A stretch of 64,000 bases of DNA, taken from Dryomyza anilis (Eukaryota > Arthropoda > Insecta > Diptera > Dryomyzidae). The notes below the pieces were generated by a model. It did not search any database. It saw nothing but the letters and a program-made list of their open reading frames with translations, and was not told where the DNA came from. Positions within the stretch are counted from its first letter, which is position 1, and each line of letters starts with the position of its first letter. This document shows positions 1 through 11,600 of the stretch, piece by piece. The stretch is taken from assembly GCA_951804985.1 (NCBI GenBank), contig OX638132.1, positions 104,026,026 through 104,090,025 on the forward strand, given 5' to 3'. Both the position numbers and the translations under genes were made by a program.

Positions 1-240
1 AGTTTTTGACTAGTTTTACTGGGAAAAGACCAGTTTAAGACCAGATTTCGACCAGTTTTTCAGTAGTATTTCTGGAAGGGATCTCTCTTCAAATTTCTTC
101 CAGTAACATAACAGTTTTTGACTAGATTTTAATGGCTGTGATATATTCTTCAAAAACCTACCAGTAAACGACAAGGTTTCGACTAGTTTTCACTGGCGAG
201 AATAATATACTCTTCAAATTGTTGCTTGGGTAATAAATTC
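1..240. repeat. degenerate minisatellite (GACCAGTTTT / GACTAGTTTT)
   Basis: Short direct repeats of the form ACCAGTTT or ACTAGTTTT recur irregularly through the first 240 bases, for example at 9-18, 30-38, 50-58, 112-126 and 180-190. Units are diverged and spacing is uneven. Confidence 0.5.
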
Positions 241-276
241 GAATTAACTCTCAGAAAATAATAGCAATTGTTATTT

Positions 277-507
277 AAAATTTGAATTTCAATAGAATAA
301 ATATTAATCGGGTAACCGATCAGGATGATAATTATCTGATCTGGTATGCCTAATTTTAGCCAAAAAACGAATTTCTGATTATCTAAAATTTGAATTTCAA
401 TAGAATAAATATTAATCGGGTAACCCGTGTGGAAATTTAGATCAGGATGATAATTATATGATCTGGTATGCCTAATTTAAGCCAAAAAACGACTTTCTGA
501 TTATCTA
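277..507. repeat. tandem duplication, about 108-120 bp unit
   Basis: The block starting at 277 recurs at 385 nearly unchanged. Both copies contain AATAAATATTAATCGGGTAA, GATCAGGATGATAATTAT and TGATCTGGTATGCCTAATTT. The second copy has a roughly 12-base insertion after CGGGTAACC. Two copies only. Confidence 0.85.
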
Positions 508-840
508 ATCTATTCCGGATATAAATTCCAATCAGATTTATCCACGAGTGTCAGATTATGCTAATCTAAGTAGGCTTTAGATCAGTCGAACCTGATCAGA
601 ATTATGTCAGATGGCCTATGGTAGTGATGTTTTATCGAGTGAAACTTTAGTTCGGGATGATATAATTGTCTGATCAGGCTTTTCTGACTTAAAATATAAT
701 AATGATCAGCATGCCACAGAAGTGCTCAGTCAAAACGTGATACTACTTGACGGCCATATCCGGATCAAGTTGTCTAGATTCCTCTTTTTTCTATTTTTCT
801 AAAAATTATTTTATGAACAAAACAAAAAAAAAAATGTTGT

Positions 841-1096
841 CTGAACACAACAGGTTCGGTCATATTACGGCTTTCGATTGAATTTCATATACAATCTGCA
901 AACAAACGGTATTGAGTTCGACGTCTCAATATCCGTTTGCTTTGACTTTTGAGGTTTACTTTGACCTGAACGATTTGAATTTGTTTTGAATATAATTTGT
1001 TATATTCTGACATCGAATTTAAAACTGTTTGTTTACAAATTTTATATGAAATTCGATCGGAATTTGATCGAAAGCCGGAACATGATCGGTTGTCTC
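841..1096. mobile_element. MITE-like inverted-repeat element
   Basis: The left arm (843-909) and right arm (1026-1094) are imperfect inverted repeats of about 65 bases, sharing CGGCTTTCGATTGAATTTCATAT-like sequence. A single arm of the same family recurs at 24529-24595 in htt intron 5, which shows that the sequence is dispersed. No coding capacity; target duplication not resolved. Confidence 0.6.
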
Positions 1097-1745
1097 ATTA
1101 ATAATTTACGAGATTTTCGATCTTAGGTATTTGAGAAAATCGATTTTATTTTTGATTCTCATCTTGACAACCGAATCCTATACCTATATCTTTTCATTGG
1201 AATCTTAACCGGTTCTCGTCTCGCATTATGATAAAATATCTCGCAAATCACTATTTGGATGTTTGGATTTTTATATTTTTGGTTTGCCCCAAAAATGTAC
1301 AAAAAAAAATTAATTCGTCTCGACACTGAAGGCATTTTCTTTTAGGAACTGGCTTCGAGTTTTGAGAACAGTTTCATCTCGAGTTCATATCTAGTTTTCT
1401 CTTCTATTCCACATTAACATTTGAGAAAGTGACTGATGAAGCCTTTTATTTAAGAACGAATATAATATAAAAGACTTATCTAGTCTACCCTTTGTAAGTT
1501 CATCATAAGTTTTAACATACCATACAATCTCGTTTTTACATTTTCCTTTCTATCCTTAGTATAAATTTGTAGAGGGGAACTGATCATTGATATTTTTCCT
1601 TGTCTTAACACGGCCAGTTAGAAGACCAACATGATCACTGTAGATAATGACGACCCTAATAGGTTAAATTTCTACTAGGGTAGCGCACATACATCCCAAT
1701 ATTATATCTCCGAACACTAAAATAACTATTCCCTCTTTCCATCAG

Positions 1746-2262
1746 ATATGGCCTCCTGGGCGCATCTGGCTGCGGCAAAACCACACTTCTCTCCTGCATC
1801 GTTGGACGACGTCGCATCGATTCTGGCGAAATATTTGTGCTGGGCGGCAAACCGGGCACACAGGGCTCCGGCGTACCCGGTAAACGTGTCGGCTACATGC
1901 CACAGGAAATCGCGCTCTACGGCGAGTTCTCCATACGCGAGACCATGATGTACTTTGGTTGGATTTTCGGCATGGAAACGAGTGAGATCATAGAGCGACT
2001 ACAGTTTTTGTTGAATTTTCTCGATCTACCGTCCGAGAAGCGACTGGTGAAGAATCTTAGCGGTGGCCAACAGCGACGTGTGTCTTTTGCGGTGGCGCTT
2101 ATGCACGACCCAGAGCTGCTGATTCTCGATGAACCGACTGTGGGTGTAGATCCACTGCTGCGACAGAGCATCTGGAACCATTTGGTACACATAACGAAGG
2201 CTGGCCAGAAGACAGTCATTATTACGACACATTACATCGAGGAAGCCAGACAGGCGCATACG
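1746..2262 (+). CDS. ABCH exon A (Walker A to H-loop)
   Basis: Starts after the acceptor TTTCCATCAG with one base of a split codon and reads YGLLGASGCGKTTLL. It carries Walker A, the Q-loop (GYMPQE), the signature LSGGQQ, Walker B, the D-loop and the H-loop (TTHYIEEARQ). It ends in phase 0 before GTAAGT at 2263. Confidence 0.92.
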
Positions 2263-5200
2263 GTAAGTGGTTCAGGAAATAGAGTTCTTTTGTGTCTATT
2301 TTGAAATTCAAAATTTAAAATAGATCGGCCTCATGCGTTCCGGCCATCTTCTTGCCGAAGAGTCACCCAGTGCTCTATTAACCATGTACAAATGCATTAG
2401 TCTGGAGGAGGTTTTCTTGAAATTGTCGCGTATTCAAAGCCAAAAAGGAGATGTGACCCAAGTTAATTTTAGGTGAGCATCTCATTTCATAACTACACTG
2501 AATACACTATTCGTACTGCGTCTTTAATATATACATATTATGCATGATTTTTTCAAAAGACAAAAAATTTTAATCTTATTTTTTTATAATTTCTATTTAT
2601 TTATTGGTTTAATTGGTCGTTACCTCCATCCATCCATACAAACAAACAAACAAAAACCAAAACATCCATCCGTGCATGTATCTGTGTGTGTATTTTTGTA
2701 TTTTTTTGTTGTAATTACACCTCATATTGTCTATGAACATGAACCACCTCACTGACACAGTAATAATATCTCATTACATGCCATGGCATTCGGCAGTAAG
2801 ATGGACAAACCCAGCTCCAGTCAGGAAGGCGGCGTTGTGGGACTTAACTTCCATCAGAGCAAAGAGATACTGATCAACGATACGAATGGATCCATCTATA
2901 CGGTTTGTTAAAAATAATAAGATTTGTTATATTCACCAACTCCTTGCAGAGTTCTACTCATATAACTCCGTCACCTGAACCGAATTCCGACATTTCAGGT
3001 TTAGCTACATTTGCGGAATTAGTTACGTTGATACTTTTCAGTTTTTTTTTTTCAATTATTTAGACTTTTACAATAATTATTTAATCTGCTTTACTCAAAT
3101 ATTATATTTTCTATGAATTTTGAAGCACGTTTTAATTGCGATCACTGACTCGTCGTATTCTCGGTCATTACTCTGCGCAAGTACGTAGTGCTCATATTTC
3201 GTACAGTGAACTTTTTAATGTTTTTAATCATTTGAAAGACACTAGGCAACTTGCTTGAGTGACAATGAAAAGAATGTCCAACTGATTTAAGGCACTAGAA
3301 TATGTGCATTTAATAGACCATTAAACATTTTTTTTATTTGGTTCAGACTCTGTAAATATTTTATCTCAACAACCTCGATTTAGTTTCAGTTAAGTGGAAA
3401 TTTTAAATTGTTTATACTGCTTTCAAAGTTTGATTATTTAATCAATCACAGAACACAGCTTTAACACATAAATATCATCTCTTGATATGAGAAGAAAGAA
3501 AAACTTAGTTGTAACAACCAACTTCATTCGGTTAAAACAAAATCTCCACAAATTGGTTGATGAGAGAGACATATTCAGTTGGCACTTGAAATAATATCAT
3601 AATCACCCATCAAATTATACTAAATTGGTTGTATTCCAACCAGTTTTAGTTTTTGCTCTAATAACCGATTTAACATTTATGACAACATAATAAGTTGGTT
3701 GTTACAACTAACTGTTTCTTGTGCAACAAATTGCTATTCTGAGTGTAGATGCTAGAAAACATTGGAATTGAAATATCAAATATGTATTGTTCCAATTTGC
3801 GATTTAAATCATACACACACTTTTGGAAAGTGGTATGAAAAACGAATTTGTTCGTTGTGACAACTATCTTCATTCGGTTAAAACAATATTTTGAAAAATT
3901 GGTTGATAAAACTGCCGTCTTCGGTTGGCACTTAAAATGTTATTCTCCAAATTGGTCGAAAAAGATTCTAAATTGGTTGTAGTAATGTACCACGCTATTA
4001 GATTTGGCCGAATTTGCAGTTGAGAGAACCGAAATTGGTAGGCACAACAAATGCATATTTATCAATTAAAATATGTTTTCGAATATGTTCGGTCATGTTT
4101 CCTCTTTATATAATGCCATGTTCATATTTCCAATCGAAGTTAAATTAAAATATTCATTAATCGAATGCTTTTTTCTATTCCATGATGCTATGTGAAATAT
4201 ACGTCATTCAATGTAATTCGTTTTAGTATCTGTAGAATGATTGGAATGCCCTTTACTATTTAGAATACCAAAATAAATTCACGTGTTCACCCTTTCTAAA
4301 TTTTTTTTAAAGAAAATTATATGATTCAATTGTTATCATCTTTGTATGTCCTTGTAAAACATTCATTAAACATCATCTTCTCTGTGCCATGTGCCAAAAA
4401 TAAAACATCTAAATTTCTTCCCTAATAAAACCAAACCAAAAATCGCACGCAGCTGAACCAAGAACCCTACGAGCCACCACCAAAGCGAAATAATCCCAAT
4501 GACGAGGAAAGCTGTCAGGACTGCTATGCAAGTCTCTGCAAGGTAAGAGTCATATTTAGAAAATAGTGTCCTAATATTAAGAAATAATTACTTGAAATAT
4601 CGACAGTTTTAAGTTTTCCATAGTATAAAGAAAACTTTCTTTTCTGTAAGAAAACTTTTTCCTAAACTCATTTCCAGTTTAATTTCCATCTTCTATTCCA
4701 TTTTCCTCCATTCTACATCTTCAACAGGTTACCACAAAGGGTAAAATCAAGGCACTGCTCGTCAAGAACTTTTTGAGAATGTGGCGCAATGTGGGCGTGA
4801 TGCTGTTCATCTTTGCACTGCCCGTGATGCAGGTTATACTCTTCTGTCTGGCCATTGGACGCGATCCGCAGGGCTTGAACTTGGCCATTGTCAACCAGGA
4901 AATGAACAACACAGTGAGCCGACTTAAAAATACTATATAAATTGAAATAAAACCTTTCCGCCGCGCCTCTAGGATATTTGCTACTGGGAAGATGGCTGCC
5001 ACTTTACCAGCCTAGGTTGTCGCTACTTGAATCATCTAAATCACAGCGTTATAAAAACGTATTATACGGACATTGAGGAGGCAAAAGAGGCGGTACGCAT
5101 AGGCTCCGCCTGGGGTGCACTCTTTATATCGGACAACTTTACAGATGCTTTTACGGCGCGCGCTGCTTTGGGACGTGACTCCGACGAGGAAACCATCGAT

Positions 5201-6986
5201 CAGTCTGAGATTAAAGTGTGGCTCGACATGTCCAATCAGCAGATTGGCGTGATGTTGAATCGTGATATACAGTTGGCCTATCGTGATTTCGCCATGGCGT
5301 TGCTGGATCAGTGCGGCAACAATCCGAAACTGGGCGATGTGCCGATTCAGTTCAGGGAGCCCATTTACGGTACCATGAATCCGTCGTTCACTGATTTCGT
5401 CGCACCCGGTGTAATTTTGACGTAAGTGAAAATGCCTATTTGCGTTAATGAAGTTGGGAAGAAAGAAAGGTCTTAATTAATTATTTTTTTTTTATTTCAT
5501 GCACAGCATTGTCTTCTTCTTGGCTGTGGCGCTGACGTCATCGGCATTGATCATCGAACGCACTGAGGTGAGTAGTAGTTCGCGGTGGGGGTTTTCGACA
5601 ATTGTGCTGAATGAAGTAGCAATAATGAGCCATTTAATATTTTTGATTGCAATGCTTTTGGTTGTGTATAAATTAATGGCAAGATTTTATTTATAATTTT
5701 TTGATTATCACTCGTAATTGGTCGTAAACCATATATGTGCGGTAACGTGTCTTGAAAACTCATTCAAGCCATTGACGGTCACTTTGATGGGGTGCCATAT
5801 GCGAGGCGCTGTTTTTTTTTTTTTTTTGTTTAACGCGACACGTGTTTGTGAGTTCGTGTGCACTTTCCCGAAAACAATTACACCGAAAGTCTGCCCCAAA
5901 GTGGTTTCATCGTGGGAGACAATTTAATGGACATCCCTTTACCCCGAAGTGACATTTTACGTGGATACTTCCTCCAATGTACATTTACTTCAATAGACAA
6001 GCATTTTCCACAATTTATTTCGCGAAAGGTACACTTCCATGAAAGGAAAGATTCTTGAACTTTTCGATGAAAGATATTCCCGTGACATAGATATTACACC
6101 CAATGATAATTTTTCCCAATTAATGGTCACACCCAATTAATGGTCACATCTCCATGGTCACTTCTCCGACATTAAACAGAACCCTGAATGGATATTTCCT
6201 CGAACAGATCCTTTGACCAATGGTCATCTAACCGAATAGACAAATCCTGGAACATATCCATGAAAGGACAGTTCGACGTTATTGACATTCTTCCGACATA
6301 CACATATCCACGAATAAACATTTACGATACTTCTGGAATAGATATTTTCGCACAAGACATGTCCCATAATGTATTTTTTGTTTCTTATGTTTTATATTCT
6401 CTCTCTTACTCTCTTTAGGGTCTTCTGGATCGTTCATGGGTGGCGGGCGTTTCTCCCGGCGAGATTCTCTTCTCTCACGTCATTACGCAGTTCGTCGTTA
6501 TGTGCGGCCAAACCGCACTCGTGCTCGTCTTCATGCTGGTCGTCTTTGGCGTCACCAATAATGGCGACCTCATTTGGGTCATAGTGCTGACGCTATTGCA
6601 GGGTCTCTGTGGTATGTGCTTCGGGTTCCTGATCTCGTCGATATGCGAGCTGGAGCGCAATGCGATACAACTGGCACTGGGCTCCTTCTACCCGACGCTG
6701 CTACTCTCCGGCGTCATCTGGCCCATTGAGGGTATGCCCGTGGTGCTGAGGTGCGTAAACCCCCCTTGATATTAATCGAAATGACTTCTAATAAATTCTT
6801 TCTGCTCTCAGGTACATTTCGCTGTGTCTGCCGCTGACGCTGGCGACTACCTCACTGAGATCCATACTGACGCGTGGCTGGGAGATCATCGAGCGCGAGG
6901 TCTACAGCGGCTTCCTGAGCACTTTGGGCTGGATTCTGGGCTTCCTGGTGCTGACTTTGATAGTGCTGCGTTCGAAGCGTGGTTAA
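1746..6986 (+). CDS. ABCH-subfamily half-transporter (snustorr/CG9990-like), 5' partial
   Basis: Spliced model: join(1746-2262, 2324-2472, 2797-2902, 4453-4542, 4728-4913, 4973-5421, 5507-5567, 6419-6750, 6812-6986), about 687 codons ending in TAA at 6984. All introns are GT-AG and phases agree throughout. Order is nucleotide-binding domain then membrane domain. Walker A GASGCGKTT is at 1759-1785, signature LSGGQQ at 2056-2073, Walker B LLILDEP at 2116-2136 and the H-loop histidine at 2230. A membrane segment in exon 5 is followed by a large, probably extracellular loop and five more hydrophobic segments. Drosophila has three ABCH genes. CG9990 (snustorr) is needed for the cuticle's lipid-based water barrier, and its place beside htt in Drosophila supports this orthology. 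Family assignment is firm; the exact orthologue is inferred. The first roughly 100 residues are off the left edge. Confidence 0.88.
2324..2472 (+). CDS. ABCH exon B (end of nucleotide-binding domain)
   Basis: Follows a 61-bp intron. Reads IGLMRSGHLLAEESP through LEEVFLKLSRIQ, the usual C-terminal end of an ABCG/ABCH ATPase domain. Splits an AGT codon at the GTGAGC donor. Confidence 0.9.
2797..2902 (+). CDS. ABCH exon C (linker)
   Basis: Acceptor CATTCGGCAG completes the split Ser codon. Encodes a polar linker (KMDKPSSSQEGGVVGLNF...) between the ATPase and membrane domains. The donor is GTTTGT, a weak but usable site, and the phase joins exactly to the next exon. Confidence 0.82.
2903..4452. 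other. ABCH intron C-D, 1.55 kb
   Basis: Non-coding and AT-rich. The only structure seen is the pair of related repeats at 3507-4050, listed separately. Confidence 0.7.
3507..4050. repeat. two tandem copies of a dispersed repeat
   Basis: The motif AACCAACTTCATTCGGTTAA begins a block at about 3507 and again, slightly diverged, at about 3853. Both are followed by AAATTGGTTGAT- and TTGGTTGTA-type sequence. A third copy sits at 37734-37960 inside htt intron 6, so this is an interspersed family with about 346 bp spacing here. No coding capacity. Confidence 0.7.
4453..4542 (+). CDS. ABCH exon D (linker)
   Basis: Thirty codons, LNQEPYEPPPKRNNPN to CYASLCK, between CACGCAG and GTAAGA. A hydrophilic, Pro- and Cys-containing linker ahead of the first membrane helix. 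Confidence 0.85.
4728..4913 (+). CDS. ABCH exon E (first membrane segment)
   Basis: Sixty-two codons. VTTKGKIKALLVKNFLRMWR is the cytosolic lead-in of ABCG/ABCH membrane domains; GVMLFIFALPVMQVILFCLA is the first transmembrane helix. Ends at NQEMNNT before GTGAGC. Confidence 0.9.
4973..5421 (+). CDS. ABCH exon F (large loop)
   Basis: About 150 codons from DICYWEDGCHFTSLGC to FVAPGVIL. A soluble loop with several cysteines, probably extracellular by analogy with ABCG/ABCH proteins, followed by the start of the second membrane helix. Donor GTAAGT at 5422 splits a Thr codon. Confidence 0.9.
5507..5567 (+). CDS. ABCH exon G (second membrane segment)
   Basis: A short exon, IVFFLAVALTSSALIIERTE, between TGCACAG and GTGAGT. 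Completes the hydrophobic segment begun in the previous exon. Confidence 0.9.
5568..6418. other. ABCH intron G-H, 851 bp
   Basis: No coding potential recognised. Contains a T-run (5812-5827), a short tandem repeat of CCAATTAATGGTCACA (about 6116-6147), and a loosely repetitive stretch at 5870-6330 with recurring GGTCAC and CCGAATAGACA-like words that may be an old element. Confidence 0.6.
6419..6750 (+). CDS. ABCH exon H (membrane segments 3-5)
   Basis: GLLDRSWVAGVSPGEIL, then three hydrophobic segments: HVITQFVVMCGQTALVLVFM, DLIWVIVLTLLQGLCGMCFG and YPTLLLSGVIWPIEGMP. The GV.WP.EGMP motif is typical of this superfamily. Donor GTGCGT. Confidence 0.92.
6812..6986 (+). CDS. ABCH exon I (last membrane segment and stop)
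   Basis: RYISLCLPLTLATTSLRSIL, then the terminal helix WILGFLVLTLIVLR and SKRG before TAA at 6984-6986. Confidence 0.92.
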
Positions 6987-8573
6987 ATGTGTCGTTGGTT
7001 GAAGTGTCCAATACTATTTCTGGCATCTAACATTACTTAAACGAAGCTTAATTTTAATTTAAAAAAAATGTTAAAAAAAACGCTTTTTATGCAGCGTATT
7101 AGACGGTGTCACACACACACACACCAATTAGTAGCATTTTTCTAGTTTTCCAAAGTAACATTAACGCAAAACTTTTCGCAACCATTATTCTTCTTCTCTG
7201 TCTCAACGATCAAAATTATTCATTTTTCTGTTGTTTTCTTCATTTTTTTTTGATACTTTCTGTACGAAATTTTCATAATTTATTTTTAACTTTTAGTTTA
7301 TTTTGTATTACTTTAAGGTTTAGGTTTTTAATTTAGGCTCTAAACATTTTTTTATATATTGTAAATAAATTAATTTTAGTTGAATTAATTAATTAATTAA
7401 ATGAATGAAGCAGATAAAGTACATTTTAGCTTAATTAAGATGTCCGTCCATTATTCGCATCGCCAGAGACCTTTTCAAAATTCTCATAAATAAATAACTA
7501 AATAAATAGTTTTTCCCTTTGTTAGTTTGTCTTGTTCTGAATAACAATTAACATTGAATGGACTGTGATTTAAAAGAAACAAATTTTAATTTAATTTTAT
7601 ATTTTGCATTTTTTAAACAGAATAAATAGTTTTGTGGGTTTAATTTTACGTGTGGTGAAACAAATTTAGCTCAGTTAAAATATGGGAACTTAAACTAAGT
7701 CTTACTGCGTTAATATTACAATTTTACATACTGTCGCCTTAATGCTTAATACATTTAATACTAAATACAAGACACACTTATTTGTAAAGAATTTTTAAAA
7801 AATAACTGCAGAGAACATGAATCAACAGTTGTATAAATATCTTTAATAATATTTCTTTATGAATAAGAAATGTATATCTTGTAAAAAATATTATGTATGC
7901 AAAAAAATAAATACAATGCTGATTTATATGATTATTGAATAAATGAAATATTGTACAAAATTCAAAAATTCGATTTTTATTTTATGTCTTTTTACAATTT
8001 TAGAATTTACATCGTACATCGGGCTCCATTTCTGATATGGGGAATTAAAAAATAAAAAAAAACAAAATTTTGTTATGTAAACAAAAATAAAAGGTCCGAG
8101 ACACTGAACAAAAAAAAAATACCATTTTTTTTCTCACTATTTTTTATTTATGTTGTAATTTTTGTCATATGTTTCTATTGTAAAATTAAATTTCTGACCT
8201 TGAGTAAACTTCATGTTTTTGTAATTCTCATCACATTTTCTCAAGTGCTAAGAAAAAGTTAGCCAATCTACGAACCAACACATTGAAAATCGAAATTAAG
8301 ACAGTTGAAAAAAGAACCACTAAAAATGAAGACAGCAAAGACACAAACCACACCTAAAGAAAACAAATATCAGCTGTCATTTCTGACAAAATATTTGACA
8401 GTGCAACGCCGATGACACATAAACAAACGTCAACAGCGAAAAAGTTTGCAACAAATTTGTGTTTTTTAAATTAATTGTTTGCATCAAAATCAATTAATAA
8501 TTAAAAGTGCGATTATGCGAAGGAACAGTTAGAGTAGAGCACAGGTCTTGGCTACCACCACTCCGTGTGCAAC
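6987..8573. other. intergenic region: ABCH 3' UTR and htt upstream region
   Basis: The 1,587 bp between the ABCH stop codon and the htt ATG is AT-rich. It has a (CA)n run at 7111-7122, TTAATTAA repeats at 7384-7404 and many AATAAA signals; the one near 7362 is a plausible ABCH polyadenylation signal, although I cannot choose among them. From about 8370 the base composition rises and contains a CAGCTG E-box (near 8371). No TATA box is evident. The htt transcription start probably lies between 8370 and 8510. Confidence 0.6.
8515..8532 (+). promoter_or_regulatory. possible upstream ORF in the htt leader
   Basis: ATG CGA AGG AAC AGT TAG is a five-codon reading frame ending 41 bases before the htt start codon. 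It would act only if transcription begins upstream of 8515, which is not known. Human HTT also has a regulatory uORF in its leader, but the peptides are unrelated. Confidence 0.35.
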
Positions 8574-8641
8574 ATGGATAAAACAAACATTGTCAATACG
8601 TTCACCAACTATGTGGATCAACTACGCAACACCGAATGCAG
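8574..8641 (+). CDS. htt exon 1
   Basis: MDKTNIVNTFTNYVDQLRNT, then a split Ser codon at GTATGT. Short and without Gln or Pro runs; its position corresponds to sequence after the polyQ/polyP region of human huntingtin. Confidence 0.88.
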
Positions 8642-11600
8642 GTATGTGCTACCGGAAGATGTATTTCCGGATTAATATTATTAGCTATGTCTATTTTTAT
8701 TGAACATAATTTTGGCTGTTTATTTTGTATGCAGTCAAAAAGAGAAGATCGCCTGCTTTCAGCATATTGCCGAATGCATTCTGTCGGCGCCACTTGCAGC
8801 GCACATCAACTATGCGACGCACTGCAGCACCGCGACCAATGTGTTGCTGCTCTTCTGTGAGGATCTGGACTCAACGGTGCGCATGAGCGCCGAGGAGAAT
8901 CTGAATCGCATTTTTCGCGCCTTAGAAGGCACGCGAGTTAGTCGCATTCTGCTCGATTTGTATGGTGAAATTAAACGAAATGGCAATCAGCGGTTAGTGG
9001 GTGCTAAAATGTTTTGAATTACATTATATGATTATATGATTTTTCTATCTTTAGCTCCTTGCGGATTTGTCTGAACCTTTTTGCTTACTATGCGCCGCAA
9101 GTCAAGGAGAAACAGGTCAAGTGGTATGCACTACGGCTGTCTGCCTGCTTACAGACCATGGCTCAGCGCAAGGAGACGCTGCTCTGCGAGTCGCTGTGCG
9201 AGTTTGTGAAGAGTTTTGGCAACTACTTGCAAGTGGGTCTGACGGACAGCGAAACCTGCAAACTTCTGGAGGTACATATAGCGCAATTTTATGTAGAAAT
9301 TTACGTTTATTTTTTTTTGGTTGACATAATCATGACATGGTTATGGAAAAATTGGATTATAATAATTGTTACTAAATATCATTAATATGCTCAACGAAGT
9401 CGAATGCGAACCCTGAATCACAATCTTAAATTCAAATGTTATTTTGTAACTTTAAACAAACATATAATAGTTTTTGAATTAAAATTTCATTTTGATAAAA
9501 TTCAATTTTTAGTATTCCTGAATCCGATTTTCGATACAAAATTTACATATTTCAATCAAATACCATACGTCTAAGTTCTGTAAAAAGAATTCAATTCGAT
9601 TTTTCCTGTCAGATATTTTTATTATTAATAAATTAATATTATTAATAAAAACAAAGTTTCAGAACATGGCCATCGGATATCGTGCAATCCGAATATTCAG
9701 CTCAATCATGAACAAAATGTTCCGTCGGAATTTATCCGTTCAGAAAAGTTGTTTATGAAAATTGGACACAAACTATTTTCGAACTGAAAAATTCCGACGG
9801 AATAATTTGTTCATGATTGAGCAAAATATTCGTATTGCACGTATCCGACGGAATATTTTTTTTACGATAGGTGTTATTATCTAAATTGTGTGTTTTATAC
9901 AAATTTAACCAACATAAAAAAGTTTTTTTTAACGTGTTTTAAAATAAGTTTTAAGCGAAATCCAAATTTTTCACTACAAAAAAAATATCGAACTATTTTT
10001 GTTTCATAGAAGTAAAAAGATACTTGATTCGCTTGTTTTTGATAAATCGTATTGAAACATCGAATTCTTAAAAAGCCAAAAACGTAAATATTGTATTGAA
10101 AATAAAAAGTCGAATTGTTAGGAAATATATTCGATTAAATTCGATAAGCATAGAAAGTATCCGATTTTCGTCTAACAAAATTTCCAGAATTTTCTGTGGA
10201 AATTAAAAACTGTTTAAATTAAATTGCGAAAATTAATTAGTAAAATGAGAATTTCCGTTGAAATTGACAAAATTCTTAAAAAAAATAAGATTTACCATTT
10301 GAAATAAAGAAATTTACACTTAAATTTAAAAATGTTCATTTTAAATTGCAAACATTTTAAGTTTTTCGCTTGAAATTGAGAATTAAGAATTCAATTTTGG
10401 CTTTTTATTTGAAATTTGAAATGGATAATCCCAACTTTATTTTTGTAATTATCCCAAATTAAAATGGAAAATTTGAATTTCATTTGAAATTTTTATAATT
10501 TAAAAAGGAAAACTCAATATTATTTGTTTCATTTTCAATTTCAAATGAAAATATCGTCGTTGTAGAACGAAAAGTCACCAAACACATTTTTATGAAAAAC
10601 TTAATTTTTGAGTTTGTTGATTAATATTACAAAAAGTAATTGATGAATTTTTAAAGTTGAAAAATCAACAAATAGATTTACATTTTCTTAGCATGTGGTA
10701 AAAAAATTGAGATCATCGATTAAAAATTGACAGATATATAAAGTTTTTTTGTAAATGAATATTTGGCATTTTTCGTTCTACAACGACGATATGTTTTTTA
10801 TTTGTAGAAATTCAAAATTTAATAACATTAAATCAGTAACAGATGCGATTTTTTGAAATATTAATCGGAATAAGATTAGATCGGAACTGTTTTAAAATCA
10901 ATCAATTTCGTTTGTTGAAATTATGGACTTGAACCGAAACAAAAAAATACTTCTTACAAGCTAGCTCTTAATTTTTTTTCATTTTTATTGAACAAAAATG
11001 TCGAATTTTCTAATATAAAACCGGAAAATATACATGTTTGTTGAGCAAATCGCATCGGAATCTAAATTTTACCATTTACAAATAAAAAACAAATTGTTTA
11101 ATTAAAAGTAATTAGGTCTAGTAACTGTTTTTTAAAATTCTGGTTAAAAACATTTTCATTTTTATTAATTTTTTATTTCAAAATACTAAGTACTGTGACC
11201 GCTATTAACGAAAAATAAGATAAAAACCTATAAACTCTGGTTTCATGAAATCCTTTTGTAGTTTTTTTCCTTTTCATTGACCCAAAATATCAATTATCAA
11301 TATAAAATCGTATACTTTGTTTTTTGTTCTCCAATATCGCTTCAGAATCTAAGTGGAACCAGTTCCAAACAAAAAAATATTCTTAATTAAAAACTATTTT
11401 GGTTCTAAAACAAGTTAAAAAACTGCTGCATTGAAAAATCTCCATTAGTTAATGCAAACATTTATTTACTTCAAAGATCGACAAAGTTCAAACAACCGCT
11501 GCAGCCTTTGTTAAAGTGCCTCGCTACCAAAGCAAAAGTCCTAAGCTTTTAACTGAGGCCTCAAACAATAACAAACGAAACCATTTTTATTTTATTTTTA

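Larger units (their letters stand above)
1..1745. other. 5' non-coding segment, probably intron of the ABCH gene
   Basis: No exon is recognised here. The first exon in the window opens in mid-domain just before Walker A, so the upstream coding exon (N-terminus and start of the nucleotide-binding domain) must lie left of the window and this stretch is best read as intron. It holds a degenerate minisatellite, a tandem duplication and an inverted-repeat element, listed separately. The rest is AT-rich and without recognised features. Confidence 0.6.

Noticed and set aside
5708..5927. Overlapping short frames in the ABCH intron G-H
   Set aside because: They exist only because of a T/A run and have no link to flanking exons, which join in phase without them.
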